From: an uncultured Eubacteriales bacterium
GTDB taxonomy: Bacteria > Bacillota > Clostridia > Oscillospirales > Oscillospiraceae
Length of the DNA stretch: 5,933 nucleotides
Assembly: GCA_900554855.1 (NCBI GenBank)
Contig: USIZ01000092.1
Coordinates: 1 to 5,933, forward strand
Direction: 5' to 3'
Part shown: positions 1 through 4,919 of the stretch, piece after piece
Position numbering within the stretch: position 1 is the first letter of the stretch
How the letters are laid out: each line of letters starts with the position of its first letter
Notes under the pieces: generated by a model
What the model was told of the DNA's origin: nothing
Database searches by the model: none
What the model saw: only the letters and a program-made list of their open reading frames with translations
Translations under genes and position numbers: made by a program

Positions 1-122
1 TCCGGCTCAGGGGTGTACTGGTCGCAGGCGACCACGCTCCAGCGGGTCAGATCCGCAGCCTCTTCCCTGGGCAGCAGCACGTCCGCCGGGCCGAAGCCGA
101 GGTGGCTCCAAGGTTCGTTCAT
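1..122 (-). CDS. DUF1015 family protein, N-terminal fragment (cut by left edge)
   Basis: The minus strand encodes 40 residues from an ATG at 122, running off the left edge. They include a PADVLLP stretch (residues 13-19) followed by RWSVVACDQYTPEP (residues 27-40). This matches the highly conserved beginning of the DUF1015 family (roughly 'DILLP ... W.VVACDQYTSEPEYW'), so the family call rests on a signature and not on length. An in-frame ATG at 140 would add six residues. I prefer 122 because a GGAG lies 12 bases before it, whereas nothing good precedes 140. The biochemical function of DUF1015 is not established. From memory, its genes often sit beside serA and serC, which fits the neighbouring ThrH-type phosphatase. 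It probably belongs to the same minus-strand operon, about 120 bases downstream of that gene, with no convincing minus-strand terminator between them. Confidence 0.8.
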   Translation of the reverse strand, partial: MNEPWSHLGFGPADVLLPREEAADLTRWSVVACDQYTPEP

Positions 123-187
123 GTTATCCACACGCTCCATTTCTCTCTGTGCGGAGAGCCCCCCACGCCGCATGAGTGAACACGGTA

Positions 188-243
188 TGAGAGGCTCTCA
201 CCGGCGCGTTTCTCCCCGCCGGTTCAGCGTTTTCTGTTTTCTT
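188..243. other. Tandem hairpins between the ThrH-type gene and the DUF1015 gene
   Basis: Two inverted repeats touch each other. One is a short TGAGA-GGC-TCTCA hairpin (188-200). The other is a 7-bp stem, ACCGGCG (200-206) with CGCCGGT (217-223), around a 10-base loop. On the minus strand, in which both flanking genes are read, no T-run follows, so this is unlikely to stop transcription; it may be an mRNA processing or stability element. On the plus strand a T-rich stretch follows from about 229 to 243, giving a weak terminator shape, but no plus-strand gene is visible for it to serve. Confidence 0.4.
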
Positions 244-244
244 C

Positions 245-844
245 TTACAGCGCAGTCCGGATGGCGGCCAGCAGGTCGTCGAACTCCTCGTAAGCGGCCA
301 GCTCCGGGTGATCCTTGCGGATCTGCTCGGTGCTGCGGAACAGGAAGCCCGCCTTGCTGGCCTGGATCATACCCAGATCATTGTAGCTGTCGCCGCTGGC
401 GATAGTCTCAAACCCGATGGACTGGAGTGCCTTGACCGTGGTCAGCTTGCTCTTTTCGCAGCGCATCCTGTACCCGGTGATGGTGCCGTCCTCGGCGACC
501 TCCAGACTGTTGCAGAACAGCGTGGGCCAGCCCAGCTTGGCCATCAGGGGCTTGGCAAACTGCTCAAAGGTGTCGCTCAGGATAATGACCTGGCAGTCCT
601 TGCGCAGCTCATCCAGAAACTCCTTCGCACCGGGCAGCGGGTCGATGGTGGCGATCACGTCCTGGATCTCCTTCAGACCCAGATGGTGCTCCTTCAGGAT
701 CTCCAGCCGGTAATTCATCAGCTTGTCGTAGTCGGGCTCATCCCGGGTGGTACGCTTCAGCTCGGGAATGCCGGTGGCCTCGGCGAAGGCGATCCAGATT
801 TCGGGGACCAGGACGCCCTCCATGTCCAGACAGGTAATAACCAT
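245..844 (-). CDS. thrH: ThrH-type HAD phosphatase (phosphoserine phosphatase / homoserine phosphotransferase family)
   Basis: A cytoplasmic HAD-superfamily enzyme of 199 residues, the normal length for ThrH. The N-terminus (CLDMEGVLVPEIWIAFAEATG) is nearly the same as I recall for Pseudomonas ThrH, with the nucleophile Asp7 and the family's DxEG (Glu9) in place of DxD. Motif II is SDT (90-92). The motif III lysine is Lys131 or Lys133. Motif IV is GDSYND (151-156). Known ThrH hydrolyses phosphoserine to serine and can move the phosphate to homoserine. Which activity dominates here cannot be read from sequence. The start is well fixed: AAAGGAG lies 8 bases upstream (853-859). The gene follows the aminotransferase after 32 bases and precedes a DUF1015 gene, so it is likely third in a four-gene operon. 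It is a close relative of SerB, but the DMEGVLVPEIW start argues for ThrH. Confidence 0.88.
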   Translation of the reverse strand: MVITCLDMEGVLVPEIWIAFAEATGIPELKRTTRDEPDYDKLMNYRLEILKEHHLGLKEIQDVIATIDPLPGAKEFLDELRKDCQVIILSDTFEQFAKPLMAKLGWPTLFCNSLEVAEDGTITGYRMRCEKSKLTTVKALQSIGFETIASGDSYNDLGMIQASKAGFLFRSTEQIRKDHPELAAYEEFDDLLAAIRTAL

Positions 845-876
845 TTATATCTCTCCTTTGCGGCGGCATAGAATGC

Positions 877-2046
877 TCAGCGGTGCTTGATAAAGTGCTC
901 CATCCGCTCCAGCGCGGTGGACAGGTCGTGGATGGACGCGGCGTAGCAGGCCCGGAAGAAGCCCTCGCCGCCGGGGCCGAAGGCGCTGCCGGGAATGACG
1001 GCAACGTGCTCCGTCTCCAGGAACTTCGTGCAGAAGGTGTCGCTGTCCATGCCGGTGGACTGGATGCTGGGGAACATATAGAAGGCTCCCTTGGGCTCAA
1101 AGCACTCCAGCCCGATGGAGCGGAAGCCGTCCAGCAGGAAGCGGCGGCGGCCGTCATATTCCTCCCGCATGGCGGCGATGTCCTCATCGCCGTACTGCAT
1201 GGCCTCAATGGCGGCGTACTGGCTCATGGTCGGAGCGGACATGATGCCGTACTGGTGCAGCTTGATGATCTGACTCACCAACTCCCGGGGGCCGCAGAGG
1301 TAGCCCATGCGCCAGCCGGTCATGGAGTAGGCCTTGGAGAAGCCGTTGACCACGATGGTGCGCTCGTACATCCCGGGGATCTCGGCAATGGAGACGTGGT
1401 GCTCGTCGCCGTAGGTCAGCTCGGCGTAGATCTCGTCGGAGATGACCAGAATATTCGTGCTCTCCAGCACCTCGGCGATAGCCTCCAGATCGCGGCGCTC
1501 CATAATGCCGCCGGTGGGGTTGCAGGGATAGGGCAGCACCAGCGCCTTGGTCTTGGGGGTGATGGCTGCCTTCAGCTCCTCGGCAGTCAGACGGAACTCG
1601 TTCTCCGCCTTCGTCTCCACAAAGACGGGCGTGCCAAGGCTCATGCTGGTCAGCGGGCCATAGCAGACAAAGGACGGGGTGGGAATGATGACCTCGTCGC
1701 CGGGTTCGATGCAGCAGCGCAGCGCCAGATCTAGGCCCTCACTGCCGCCCACGGTGACGATGATCTGGCTCAAGGGATCGTAGCTCAGGCGGAAGCGACG
1801 GTTCATATAGAGGGAGATCTGCCGGCGCAGCTCCGAAAGACCCCGGTTCGGGGTGTATTTGGTGCGGCCCTTCTCCAGAGAGCGAATGCCCGCGTTGCGG
1901 ATATGCCACGGAGTGACAAAATCCGGCTCACCGATGCCCAGAGAGATGGCGTCCGGCATCTCCTCCAGAATATCGAAGAACTTGCGGATCGCGGAGGGGG
2001 GCACCGCCTGAATGCGCTGATTCAGAACAGTGGAATAGTCGATCAT
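877..2046 (-). CDS. Class I/II PLP-dependent aminotransferase
   Basis: A fold-type I aminotransferase of 389 residues, a full length for the AspC/AraT/PatA-like group. Visible landmarks are LGIGEPDF (36-43), NRGLSELR (67-74), the GGSEG cofactor-phosphate loop (100-104), NPTGG with Asn176, SDEIY with Asp204 and Tyr207, and the Schiff-base lysine Lys238 in NGFSKAYSMTGWRMGY. Arg246 follows in that stretch, and Arg365 (in FFRACYA) should bind the substrate carboxylate. It moves an amino group between an amino acid and a 2-oxo acid in the cytoplasm. The true substrate is unknown: aromatic amino acids, aspartate, alanine or, given the ThrH and DUF1015 neighbours, a phosphorylated keto acid are possible. 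Its ATG overlaps the stop of the Lrp-type gene (ATGA, 2043-2046), which suggests translational coupling. No signs of damage. Confidence 0.9.
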   Translation of the reverse strand: MIDYSTVLNQRIQAVPPSAIRKFFDILEEMPDAISLGIGEPDFVTPWHIRNAGIRSLEKGRTKYTPNRGLSELRRQISLYMNRRFRLSYDPLSQIIVTVGGSEGLDLALRCCIEPGDEVIIPTPSFVCYGPLTSMSLGTPVFVETKAENEFRLTAEELKAAITPKTKALVLPYPCNPTGGIMERRDLEAIAEVLESTNILVISDEIYAELTYGDEHHVSIAEIPGMYERTIVVNGFSKAYSMTGWRMGYLCGPRELVSQIIKLHQYGIMSAPTMSQYAAIEAMQYGDEDIAAMREEYDGRRRFLLDGFRSIGLECFEPKGAFYMFPSIQSTGMDSDTFCTKFLETEHVAVIPGSAFGPGGEGFFRACYAASIHDLSTALERMEHFIKHR

Positions 2047-2522
2047 ACGAAACAGAACCCCTCTTCCTTCTCCCGCTCCTTGTTAAAGATCAGGTGATTC
2101 TCCTTATACTTCTTCAGGATGAAGTGGGTGGCGGTGGACTGCACCGCGTCGATGGTGGACAACTTCTGGGTGACAAAGTTGGCCACCTCCCGCAGGGTGC
2201 GGCCGGAGATGATGACGGTCATGTCGAAGTCGCCGCTCATCAGGTAGCAGGACTCCACCTCCTCATACTGGTAGATCCGCTCGGCCACCCGGTCAAAGCC
2301 GTCGCCCAGCTGGGGCTCCACCTTGACCTCGATCAAGGCGGTGACCGCCTCGCGCTCGGTCTTGTCCCAGTCCACCACGGCCTTGTAGCCGACGATGGTT
2401 CCGTTCTCCTCCAGACGCTTGACTTCTGCGTCCACTTTTTCCTCACTTGCACCGGTCATTGCCGCCAACTGCTTATGCGTCAGCGTGCAGTCGGCTTCTA
2501 TCAAACGAAGCAGCTGTTCCAT
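2043..2522 (-). CDS. Lrp/AsnC family transcriptional regulator
   Basis: A DNA-binding protein of 159 residues, the usual Lrp/AsnC size. Residues 1-45 form the winged helix-turn-helix, with the recognition region around LTHKQLAAMTGASEEKVDAEV (14-34) and the standard ENGTIVGYKAVVD join (39-51). Residues 58-136 are the ligand-binding RAM (ACT-like) domain, with YLMSGDFDMTVII (93-105) and the closing VQSTATHFILKKYK (127-140). A charged tail (EREKEEGFCFV, 149-159) extends past the usual end. The family senses amino acids and acts as dimers or octamers. Because it is the first gene of the operon and is coupled to the aminotransferase, I infer that it controls the operon and itself according to an amino acid. 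AAGGAGG (2534-2540) lies 11 bases before the ATG. Confidence 0.9.
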   Translation of the reverse strand: MEQLLRLIEADCTLTHKQLAAMTGASEEKVDAEVKRLEENGTIVGYKAVVDWDKTEREAVTALIEVKVEPQLGDGFDRVAERIYQYEEVESCYLMSGDFDMTVIISGRTLREVANFVTQKLSTIDAVQSTATHFILKKYKENHLIFNKEREKEEGFCFV

Positions 2523-2544
2523 GCGTTTCAGTTCCTCCTTAAAC

Positions 2545-2574
2545 TATCTCGCCCCGCTGCGGCGGAAGGCGATA
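2545..2574 (-). promoter_or_regulatory. Hairpin in the leader of the Lrp operon mRNA
   Basis: Read on the minus strand, TATCGCC pairs with GGCG and ATA across a two-base AG bulge. Inside it, CCGC pairs with GCGG around a CGCA loop. The fold begins about 7 bases after the expected transcription start (near 2581) and ends just before the AAGGAGG at 2534-2540. It could protect the 5' end or affect ribosome access. No T-run follows, so it is not a terminator. Confidence 0.4.
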
Positions 2575-2587
2575 CTATATAAGTTTT

Positions 2588-2616
2588 ATTATAGTGGTTT
2601 CCCCCATAAAATGCAA
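2588..2616 (-). promoter_or_regulatory. Sigma-A promoter of the Lrp-aminotransferase-ThrH operon
   Basis: On the minus strand, TTGCAT (-35, 2611-2616) and a perfect TATAAT (-10, 2588-2593) are separated by 17 bases, the ideal spacing. The predicted start is near 2581, giving a leader of about 60 bases before the ATG at 2522. One copy of GGTTTCCCCC (GGGGGAAACC on this strand) fills much of the spacer, and a second copy lies just upstream of the -35, where a regulator would be well placed. Confidence 0.8.
2596..2605. repeat. GGTTTCCCCC motif, copy 1 (promoter spacer)
   Basis: This 10-base word lies between the -35 and -10 of the Lrp operon promoter. An identical copy is at 3571-3580 in the spacer ahead of the ATP synthase operon, and a one-mismatch copy is at 2621-2630. 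The surroundings of the two exact copies also match partly: an A-rich run follows on the plus strand and an AT-rich TATA-like run precedes. It is a possible operator, but the Lrp family usually prefers more AT-rich sites. Confidence 0.4.
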
Positions 2617-2620
2617 CGTC

Positions 2621-2630
2621 GGTTTCCCGC
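2621..2630. repeat. GGTTTCCCGC motif, copy 2 (upstream of -35)
   Basis: This differs from copy 1 at one base and lies in the same orientation, 25 bases away start to start, directly upstream of the -35 of the Lrp operon promoter. Copies on both sides of the -35 are consistent with a paired operator, but this rests on sequence likeness alone. Confidence 0.3.
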
Positions 2631-2789
2631 TTTAGTCCGTCAAATGGACATTTTGCCGCAAATGCCGGACAAAATGCGCGTTATTTTTCTGCGTCCGCGC
2701 CTTTTGTGCACCTTTGCGCAGAGCTTTGCCGCCTTTACGCCGCTTTTTCGGGCAGACGGCCGATTTTGCGCCGCCAACGCATTTTTCTC

Positions 2790-2818
2790 TTATGTGCGCC
2801 GGATCTCTATGCTAGAAT
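2790..2818 (+). promoter_or_regulatory. Candidate extended -10 promoter of the DUF2798 gene
   Basis: TGC-TAGAAT (2810-2818) is a good extended -10 element. The -35 position at 17-base spacing is TTATGT (2790-2795), which is weak, as is common when an extended -10 is present. The predicted start is near 2825, which places the strong hairpin at 2857-2905 within the first 80 bases of the transcript. Confidence 0.5.
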
Positions 2819-2856
2819 AAAGGTACGAAGCAGGGATAAACGCAGTTTAGAGTCAC

Positions 2857-2915
2857 ACCGGCGGTGTCAGTCGTAACGAGTTTTCGTTCGGACGGCACCG
2901 CCGGTTTCTGTTTTT
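2857..2915 (+). terminator. Terminator-like hairpin in the leader of the DUF2798 gene
   Basis: A perfect 10-bp inverted repeat, ACCGGCGGTG (2857-2866) with CACCGCCGGT (2896-2905), continues inward through a U-G and a C-G pair, a bulged A, GTC/GAC, a 2x2 internal loop and AACGA/TCGTT around a GTTT loop. A T-rich run (TTCTGTTTTT, to 2915) follows on the plus strand only. This is the form of an intrinsic terminator. No gene precedes it, and it stands 41 bases before the DUF2798 start. It is therefore best explained as an attenuator, or as the end of a short leader RNA starting near 2825. The 5' arm can also fold on itself (ACACC-GGC-GGTGT, 2855-2867), a possible competing structure. I do not recognise a riboswitch class in the 30 or so bases before it. 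Confidence 0.6.
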
Positions 2916-2956
2916 CCCGTCGAAATTCATTTTTTATTCTATGGAGGTTTTCAATT

Positions 2957-3436
2957 ATGCCGCATAACAAGAGAGAAAGTTTCATCTACACCGTCATGAT
3001 GTGCTTCACTATGGTGCTCTGGATGAGCTTTTACAACGTCGCCATTCAGATGGGCGGAGTACACGCCGCCGTATTCAGCGAGGGCTGGCTGGGCTTCCCG
3101 CTGGCCTGCATCTGCGCCATGTGCCTGGACTGGTTCCTGGTGTCCAGGCTGGCCAAGGGCTTCGCCTTCCGCTTTTTGATCACGCCCGAGAGCAGCGACA
3201 CAAAGAAGGTGCTCGCCATCTCCTGCTCCATGGTGGTGTGCATGGTGTTCTGCATGAGCCTTTACGGCGCCGTTGAGGGCTGCGTCCACTCCGGCGCGTG
3301 GGATCGGCTGCTGCTGAACTGGCTCATCAACATCCCCCGCAACTTTATTATGGCCCTGCCCTTCCAGCTGCTCGTGGCCGGGCCGCTGGTGCGCACGCTG
3401 TTCCGCCGCCTGTTTCCCGTGGGCAGCGTGCTCTGA
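2957..3436 (+). CDS. DUF2798-type integral membrane protein
   Basis: A protein of 159 residues with four hydrophobic segments at about 10-31, 44-65, 86-107 and 121-144, so a small inner-membrane protein. The two halves resemble each other: residues 12-69 and 87-150 each carry helix, 'MSFY'/'MSLY' (23-26 and 100-103), a short polar loop with His, a second helix and a basic end. This is the two-repeat layout of DUF2798 proteins, which have no established function. The upstream in-frame start at 2864 is rejected because it lies in the leader hairpin and gives no matching N-terminus. The ATG at 2957 has GGAGG 9 bases before it. The gene appears to stand alone, diverging from the Lrp operon, and no clear terminator follows. 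Cysteines are unusually many (C16, C51, C53, C56, C90, C95, C99, C109), mostly within predicted helices. Confidence 0.75.
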   Translation: MPHNKRESFIYTVMMCFTMVLWMSFYNVAIQMGGVHAAVFSEGWLGFPLACICAMCLDWFLVSRLAKGFAFRFLITPESSDTKKVLAISCSMVVCMVFCMSLYGAVEGCVHSGAWDRLLLNWLINIPRNFIMALPFQLLVAGPLVRTLFRRLFPVGSVL

Positions 3437-3570
3437 TATATTCTTTTCACATGGCGCGTATGAAAACAATACATTTTACTTATCTCTCCCCTTTTCGTAC
3501 AATGAGCACAGTGTCCTTCCGGCCCTTCGGCGTTTTGCGCAATTTTCTTTTGTATACCTATTTAATATAA

Positions 3571-3580
3571 GGTTTCCCCC
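3571..3580. repeat. GGTTTCCCCC motif, copy 3
   Basis: Identical to the copy inside the Lrp operon promoter (2596-2605), in the same orientation, with an A-run after it and a TATA-like run before it. On the minus strand the matching -35 and -10 positions are poor, so this copy is not an obvious promoter. It may be a binding site or the remnant of a duplicated promoter. Confidence 0.35.
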
Positions 3581-3653
3581 AAAAAATTGCGTTGAACATT
3601 CCGAACCGGCGAAAAACGGAACTTTTTTCCGTCTGTAATTCTCTTATGCATGG

Positions 3654-3661
3654 AAAGCAAC
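3654..3661 (+). repeat. Lone AAAGCAAC copy
   Basis: The same 8-base word that forms the arms of the inverted repeat at 3794-3824 lies here, 140 bases upstream. Three occurrences in about 170 bases hint at a protein-binding word, though an 8-base match is short. Confidence 0.25.
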
Positions 3662-3759
3662 CGATGTTTCAAAAAAATGGTGCTTATTATACACAATTTT
3701 TTTGCGCTTGATCTCTGTTTTTTCATCTATTTTCACCGCACCTTATGGACAAATACCAA

Positions 3760-3787
3760 TTGATTTTTTGTTTTTTGGTGCTAAAAT
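3760..3787 (+). promoter_or_regulatory. Probable sigma-A promoter of the ATP synthase operon
   Basis: TTGATT (-35, 3760-3765) and TAAAAT (-10, 3782-3787) are 16 bases apart, and TGC directly before the -10 makes it an extended -10. It is the best match in the spacer. The predicted start is near 3794, giving a leader of about 67 bases before the first gene. A second AT-rich candidate (TATTAT, 3685-3690) lacks a usable -35. Confidence 0.65.
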
Positions 3788-3793
3788 AGGTGC

Positions 3794-3824
3794 AAAGCAA
3801 CAAGGTGTCTATTTTCGTTGCTTT
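3794..3824 (+). promoter_or_regulatory. Inverted repeat at the 5' end of the atp mRNA
   Basis: AAAGCAAC (3794-3801) pairs perfectly with GTTGCTTT (3817-3824) around a 15-base loop. The expected transcription start falls at the first base of the repeat, so the mRNA would begin with this stem, a layout known to protect bacterial mRNAs from 5'-dependent decay. Alternatively it is an operator acting on DNA. It ends 21 bases before the AAAGGAG of the first gene. Confidence 0.45.
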
Positions 3825-3860
3825 ACATTCTGCCCCGGCAGAGAGAAAGGAGCGAGACCT

Positions 3861-4109
3861 GTGGAGGACAACGTCAAATCCGATCCTGAGCGCCGTGAAA
3901 ACGGTCAGGGATCCGGTCAGCTGCTGTTTGTGCTGCTGGTCGTTCTGATCATCTGCGGAGGCAACGGCGTCGGCATTCTGGCCGCAGGCGTGATCTGGAA
4001 GCTCACGCAGCATATGGCCGCCGCCATTGTGGCCGCCGTCATCATCACAGTGCTGGCATTCGCCGTCGGCATGACGCTGGTGATACTGCACAACAAGCGC
4101 CGCAGATAA
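3861..4109 (+). CDS. Small two-helix membrane protein in the AtpI/AtpZ position
   Basis: An 82-residue protein with a charged, probably cytoplasmic N-terminus (1-18), two hydrophobic helices (about 20-46 and 52-76) and a basic tail (HNKRRR). Size and position, first in the operon directly before atpB, are those of AtpZ/AtpI accessory proteins. These assist c-ring assembly or have been linked to magnesium uptake. The sequence lacks a clear AtpZ glycine/aspartate motif, so the family is inferred mainly from place and topology. The start is the GTG at 3861, because AAAGGAG (3846-3852) lies 8 bases upstream. The frame stays open for 53 codons further upstream, but that part spans the promoter and leader hairpin. 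Either a divergent AtpZ or an unrelated small membrane protein is possible. Confidence 0.65.
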   Translation: MEDNVKSDPERRENGQGSGQLLFVLLVVLIICGGNGVGILAAGVIWKLTQHMAAAIVAAVIITVLAFAVGMTLVILHNKRRR

Positions 4110-4119
4110 ATCCCCCAAG

Positions 4120-4139
4120 GCCGGCTTTTCAAAGTCGGC
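4120..4139 (+). promoter_or_regulatory. Intercistronic hairpin before atpB
   Basis: GCCGGCTT pairs with AAGTCGGC (one G-U pair) around a TTCA loop, an 8-bp stem lying 10 bases after the stop of the first gene and just before the extended ribosome binding site (AGAAAGGAAGTGA, 4144-4156) of atpB. No T-run follows, so it is not a terminator. It may separate or stabilise mRNA segments or adjust atpB translation. Confidence 0.5.
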
Positions 4140-4165
4140 GAGTAGAAAGGAAGTGAGTCTTATAA

Positions 4166-4861
4166 ATGAGTCTTGCAGATTTTCTGAAGGAAGAACTGGT
4201 CGATGATACCGTATTCACCATTCCCGTCGGGAAGGGCATCGGTATCTCGGAATCCACCGCGGTCAGCTGGGTGGTCATGGCAGTCATCATCCTGCTGTGC
4301 ATCATTCTGGGCAGCAACCTGAAGGTGGATCACATCTCCAAGCGGCAGGCCGCCGCAGAGTTCATCGTGACGAAGCTGGAGAGCACAGTCGGCAACATTG
4401 TCGGCGAGGGCGGAAAGGCCTACGTTCCCTACCTGGTCACCGTGCTGCTCTACCTCGGCTTTGCCAACATCATCGGTGTGTTCGGCTTCAAGCCCCCCAC
4501 GAAGAGTCTGATCGTCACCGGCGCTCTGGCCGTGATGAGCATCATTCTGGTGGAGGCCGCCGGCATCCGGGCCAAGGGCCCCGGCGGATGGCTGCACTCC
4601 TTCATTGAGCCTATGCCCATCGTGGCTCCGTTCAACATTCTGGATGTGTTTACCCGCCCCCTGTCTCTGTGCATGCGACTGTTCGGTAACGTGCTGGGCG
4701 CCTTCGTCATCATGGAGATCCTCGATCACGTCACTAAGGCAGTGATCCCCGCCGTGGCAAGTCTGTACTTCGACTTCTTCGACGGTCTGCTTCAGGCCTA
4801 CGTTTTCGTCTGCCTGACCGGTATGTACATCAAGGAGGCCACCGAGGTAGCCGAGCGCTGA
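4166..4861 (+). CDS. atpB: F1Fo ATP synthase subunit a
   Basis: The stator channel subunit of the membrane Fo part, which carries ions to and from the c-ring. The protein has 231 residues, slightly short but within the range for Firmicutes, with five or six hydrophobic helices. The decisive signature is RPLSLCMRLFGN (164-175), whose Arg171 is the essential arginine (Arg210 in E. coli). LLQAYVFVCLTGMYI (208-222) carries Gln210, matching E. coli Gln252. The E. coli Glu219 and His245 positions read Phe180 and Asp203 here. EPMPIVAPFNILDVFTRP (148-165) is the usual run-in to the arginine helix. The ATG at 4166 directly follows an in-frame TAA, which fixes the start. The ribosome binding site is an almost full complement of the 16S tail with a spacing of about 12. 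It is followed after 58 bases by atpE. Confidence 0.95.
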   Translation: MSLADFLKEELVDDTVFTIPVGKGIGISESTAVSWVVMAVIILLCIILGSNLKVDHISKRQAAAEFIVTKLESTVGNIVGEGGKAYVPYLVTVLLYLGFANIIGVFGFKPPTKSLIVTGALAVMSIILVEAAGIRAKGPGGWLHSFIEPMPIVAPFNILDVFTRPLSLCMRLFGNVLGAFVIMEILDHVTKAVIPAVASLYFDFFDGLLQAYVFVCLTGMYIKEATEVAER

Positions 4862-4919
4862 CCGCGGTATGTCCCCCGCATCAACCACAACGTCTAAGTA
4901 AGAAAAAGGAGATTTTATT

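Larger units (their letters stand above)
2523..2956. other. Divergent intergenic region between the Lrp operon and the DUF2798 gene
   Basis: This 434-base spacer holds the minus-strand operon promoter and leader hairpin near 2545-2616, and two copies of a GGTTTCCC motif (2596-2605, 2621-2630). A stretch of regularly spaced T-runs (about 2702-2767) follows. A plus-strand promoter candidate (2790-2818) and a strong hairpin with a T-rich tail (2857-2915) complete it. An open frame runs through 2641-2820 on the plus strand, but it has no ribosome binding site or recognisable protein, and I do not regard it as a gene. Confidence 0.6.
3437..3860. other. AT-rich spacer ahead of the ATP synthase operon
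   Basis: I see no gene in these 424 bases. The spacer holds a third GGTTTCCC-type motif (3571-3580), a short ACGGAA/TTCCGT hairpin (3616-3632), one lone AAAGCAAC (3654-3661), the likely atp promoter (3760-3787) and the leader inverted repeat (3794-3824). No convincing intrinsic terminator for the DUF2798 gene is visible, so some readthrough into the atp operon is possible. Confidence 0.6.

Noticed and set aside
188..243. Terminator of the ThrH-type gene
   Set aside because: No T-run follows the hairpins in the minus-strand direction; the T-rich side faces the plus strand, which has no gene here.
308..871. Long plus-strand open frame opposite the ThrH-type gene
   Set aside because: It is the mirror of a gene with clear HAD motifs; high GC keeps the opposite frame open. 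The translation resembles no family and no binding site precedes it.
883..1734. 283-codon plus-strand open frame opposite the aminotransferase
   Set aside because: The minus strand carries all expected PLP-enzyme motifs. The plus translation is low-complexity Gly/Ala/Leu/His typical of an antisense frame.
2395..2820. Plus-strand open frame running from inside the Lrp gene into the spacer
   Set aside because: It begins antisense to the Lrp-type gene, has no binding site or known domain, and passes through the operon promoter.
2951..3469. Minus-strand open frame opposite the DUF2798 gene
   Set aside because: The plus frame has a good ribosome binding site and regular membrane helices. The minus translation is His/Gln/Ala-rich without domains.
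3616..3632. ACGGAA/TTCCGT hairpin as a terminator
   Set aside because: The stem is only 6 bp and AT-biased. A short T-run follows only on the minus strand, where no gene enters, and on the plus strand it lies about 180 bases after the DUF2798 stop.
3685..3690. TATTAT as the main atp promoter
   Set aside because: No -35-like hexamer lies 16-18 bases upstream. The TTGATT/TAAAAT pair at 3760-3787 is a clearly better match.
3702..3860. N-terminal extension of the first atp-operon gene by 53 codons
   Set aside because: The promoter -10 and the leader inverted repeat lie in this stretch, the base composition is that of a spacer, and AAAGGAG is ideally placed for the GTG at 3861.
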